Shown here: positions 6,229 through 6,930 of the stretch, one piece after another
Layout of the letters: each line of letters opens with the position of its first letter
Numbering within the stretch: position 1 is the stretch's first letter
Assembly: GCA_023488835.1 (NCBI GenBank)
Contig: JAMDCS010000065.1
Span: 1 to 6,930, forward strand
Origin: Candidatus Bathyarchaeota archaeon
GTDB taxonomy: Archaea; Thermoproteota; Bathyarchaeia; Bathyarchaeales; UBA233
Reading direction: 5' to 3'
Length of the DNA stretch: 6,930 nucleotides
The notes under the pieces: generated by a model
What the model was told of the DNA's origin: nothing
Database searches by the model: none
Seen by the model: the letters and a program-made list of their open reading frames with translations, nothing else
Position numbers and translations under genes: made by a program

Positions 6229-6930
6229 TATAGAGCCTCAACTTTTGCATTATACTGTCTTCGTCAGCATGAATTTCCTTAGCGTTGAAGGTCTCAAGAA
6301 GTTCTATTATTTCTGCATTTTCTTGCTTCGGTTTTATATTCTGCAGAATTTTTAGCAAACCCAAAAGCTTTCCAGCCACATCGTATTTTTGGCTAAGAAA
6401 TGCCAGTACATTGCTTTTGAAACTATCTTTTGCGAGCACAACTGGTACAGCTTCCGTTAGCCTTGCATTTTCCCCAAGCAGGATTGCTGTCACTATATAT
6501 TCAATACAGAAGCTCTTACCTTCAGTAAAATGATGACCGAATTCTTTGTATCCAAACCTGTTGAGGTTGTATGTGAGGTCTAAATCGGAGATACTTGCAG
6601 GTTTAGTTTCTTGTCTAATTGTTTTAATTTCAGTTTTTTGAGCGACTTCTTTAATCTGGGTCCAAAATGCTTGAGGACTATAGAATACGATTTTTTCGCT
6701 TAAGACTTCTCTGATGGGGTTGATTTCGTTTGATATTATTAATTCTAAAAAGTCATGGCTATTTATTATGAGGTTGTTGATTTTCAAGTTATACTTGTTT
6801 TGCAGCTTTAGCATTTCTCTGCAAATTTCAATTGTCGTTTTATGATAGTTTGGGGGGTCTCTTAGGAGAATGAGTAGTTCAATTTTGTTAAGTTTAATGT
6901 TTTTTGATGGGTTGATTGACACGTTAGCAG
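6218..6930 (-). CDS. Nucleotidyltransferase-like protein with degenerate active site (partial at window edge)
   Basis: At least 234 residues can be read from a GTG at 6922 (minus strand), but the frame remains open to the window edge (codons for Ala and Asn precede), so the true start may lie outside. Residues 14-88 (IELLILLRDP, a helix, LKINNLIINSHDFLEL, then REVLSEKIVFYSPQAFW) resemble the second half of a minimal nucleotidyltransferase domain, where such strands follow the catalytic DxD. On that reading the GSxxRG-DID region is replaced by VS at 1-2 and KIE at 13-15, so the catalytic acidic pair is lost. The C-terminal part (138-212, with RLTEAVPVVLAKDSFKSNVL) is helical and resembles domains found beside such enzymes. 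It is the first of two overlapping minus-strand genes, 11 bases over the DUF6036 gene. Codons are AT-rich, unlike the lys genes. Possible roles are antitoxin, regulator or scaffold of the partner; the assignment is inference. Confidence 0.6.
   Translation of the reverse strand, partial: ANVSINPSKNIKLNKIELLILLRDPPNYHKTTIEICREMLKLQNKYNLKINNLIINSHDFLELIISNEINPIREVLSEKIVFYSPQAFWTQIKEVAQKTEIKTIRQETKPASISDLDLTYNLNRFGYKEFGHHFTEGKSFCIEYIVTAILLGENARLTEAVPVVLAKDSFKSNVLAFLSQKYDVAGKLLGLLKILQNIKPKQENAEIIELLETFNAKEIHADEDSIMQKLRLYNAL
6236..6239 (-). promoter_or_regulatory. Ribosome binding site of the DUF6036 gene
   Basis: GAGG on the minus strand (CCTC on +) lies 7 bases before the ATG at 6226-6228 and within the 3' end of the upstream gene. 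It supports that start and coupled translation. Confidence 0.6.

Noticed and set aside
5932..6533. Plus-strand frames opposite the nucleotidyltransferase pair
   Set aside because: They are antisense to genes with clear family motifs and coupled ribosome sites.

Overview
The window looks archaeal. Its left two thirds hold four genes of the LysW carrier-protein pathway for lysine (and, in many archaea, ornithine/arginine) biosynthesis: lysY, lysZ, lysJ and lysK. Support for an archaeon comes from the SRYTD-type LysZ, a TATA-like box close to a GTG start, a T-tract terminator, a small Rieske protein of a type common in archaea, and an archaeal-style DUF6036 nucleotidyltransferase. A Bathyarchaeia-like or related mesophilic archaeon fits the protein style, but the lineage is inferred from general resemblance only.

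Region 1 (1-4214, + strand) is a compact operon. The end of an upstream reading frame overlaps lysY by ATGA. lysY and lysZ are 6 bases apart, lysZ and lysJ overlap or nearly touch, and lysJ and lysK overlap by 32 bases. LysZ phosphorylates the LysW-linked aminoadipate, LysY reduces the acyl phosphate to the semialdehyde, LysJ transaminates it, and LysK cuts the finished amino acid from LysW. LysW and the LysX/ArgX ligase are not in the window and would be expected upstream. A short hairpin with a T-tract after lysK probably ends the transcript.

Region 2 (4215-5668, + strand) holds three small separate genes. The first is a 107-residue Rieske [2Fe-2S] protein that carries all four cluster ligands plus the two disulfide cysteines of bc1-type Rieske proteins. 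The second is a 124-residue unknown protein with a ribbon-helix-helix-like N-terminus and a TATA-like promoter. The third is a cysteine-containing protein of about 93 residues that I do not recognise; its start lies inside a perfect 8-bp inverted repeat. From about 5129 the DNA becomes visibly more AT-rich.

Region 3 (5710-6930, - strand) is a two-gene unit converging on region 2. The downstream gene encodes a DUF6036/AbiEii-like nucleotidyltransferase with an intact DxD. The upstream gene overlaps it by 11 bases and encodes a protein that resembles a nucleotidyltransferase with a degenerate active site; its frame stays open to the window edge. The pair resembles a toxin-antitoxin or defence module and is the best candidate here for something undescribed.

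One technical oddity stands out: the first 24 bases of the window are an exact copy of a stretch inside lysY (438-461), which may signal an assembly artefact at the left edge.
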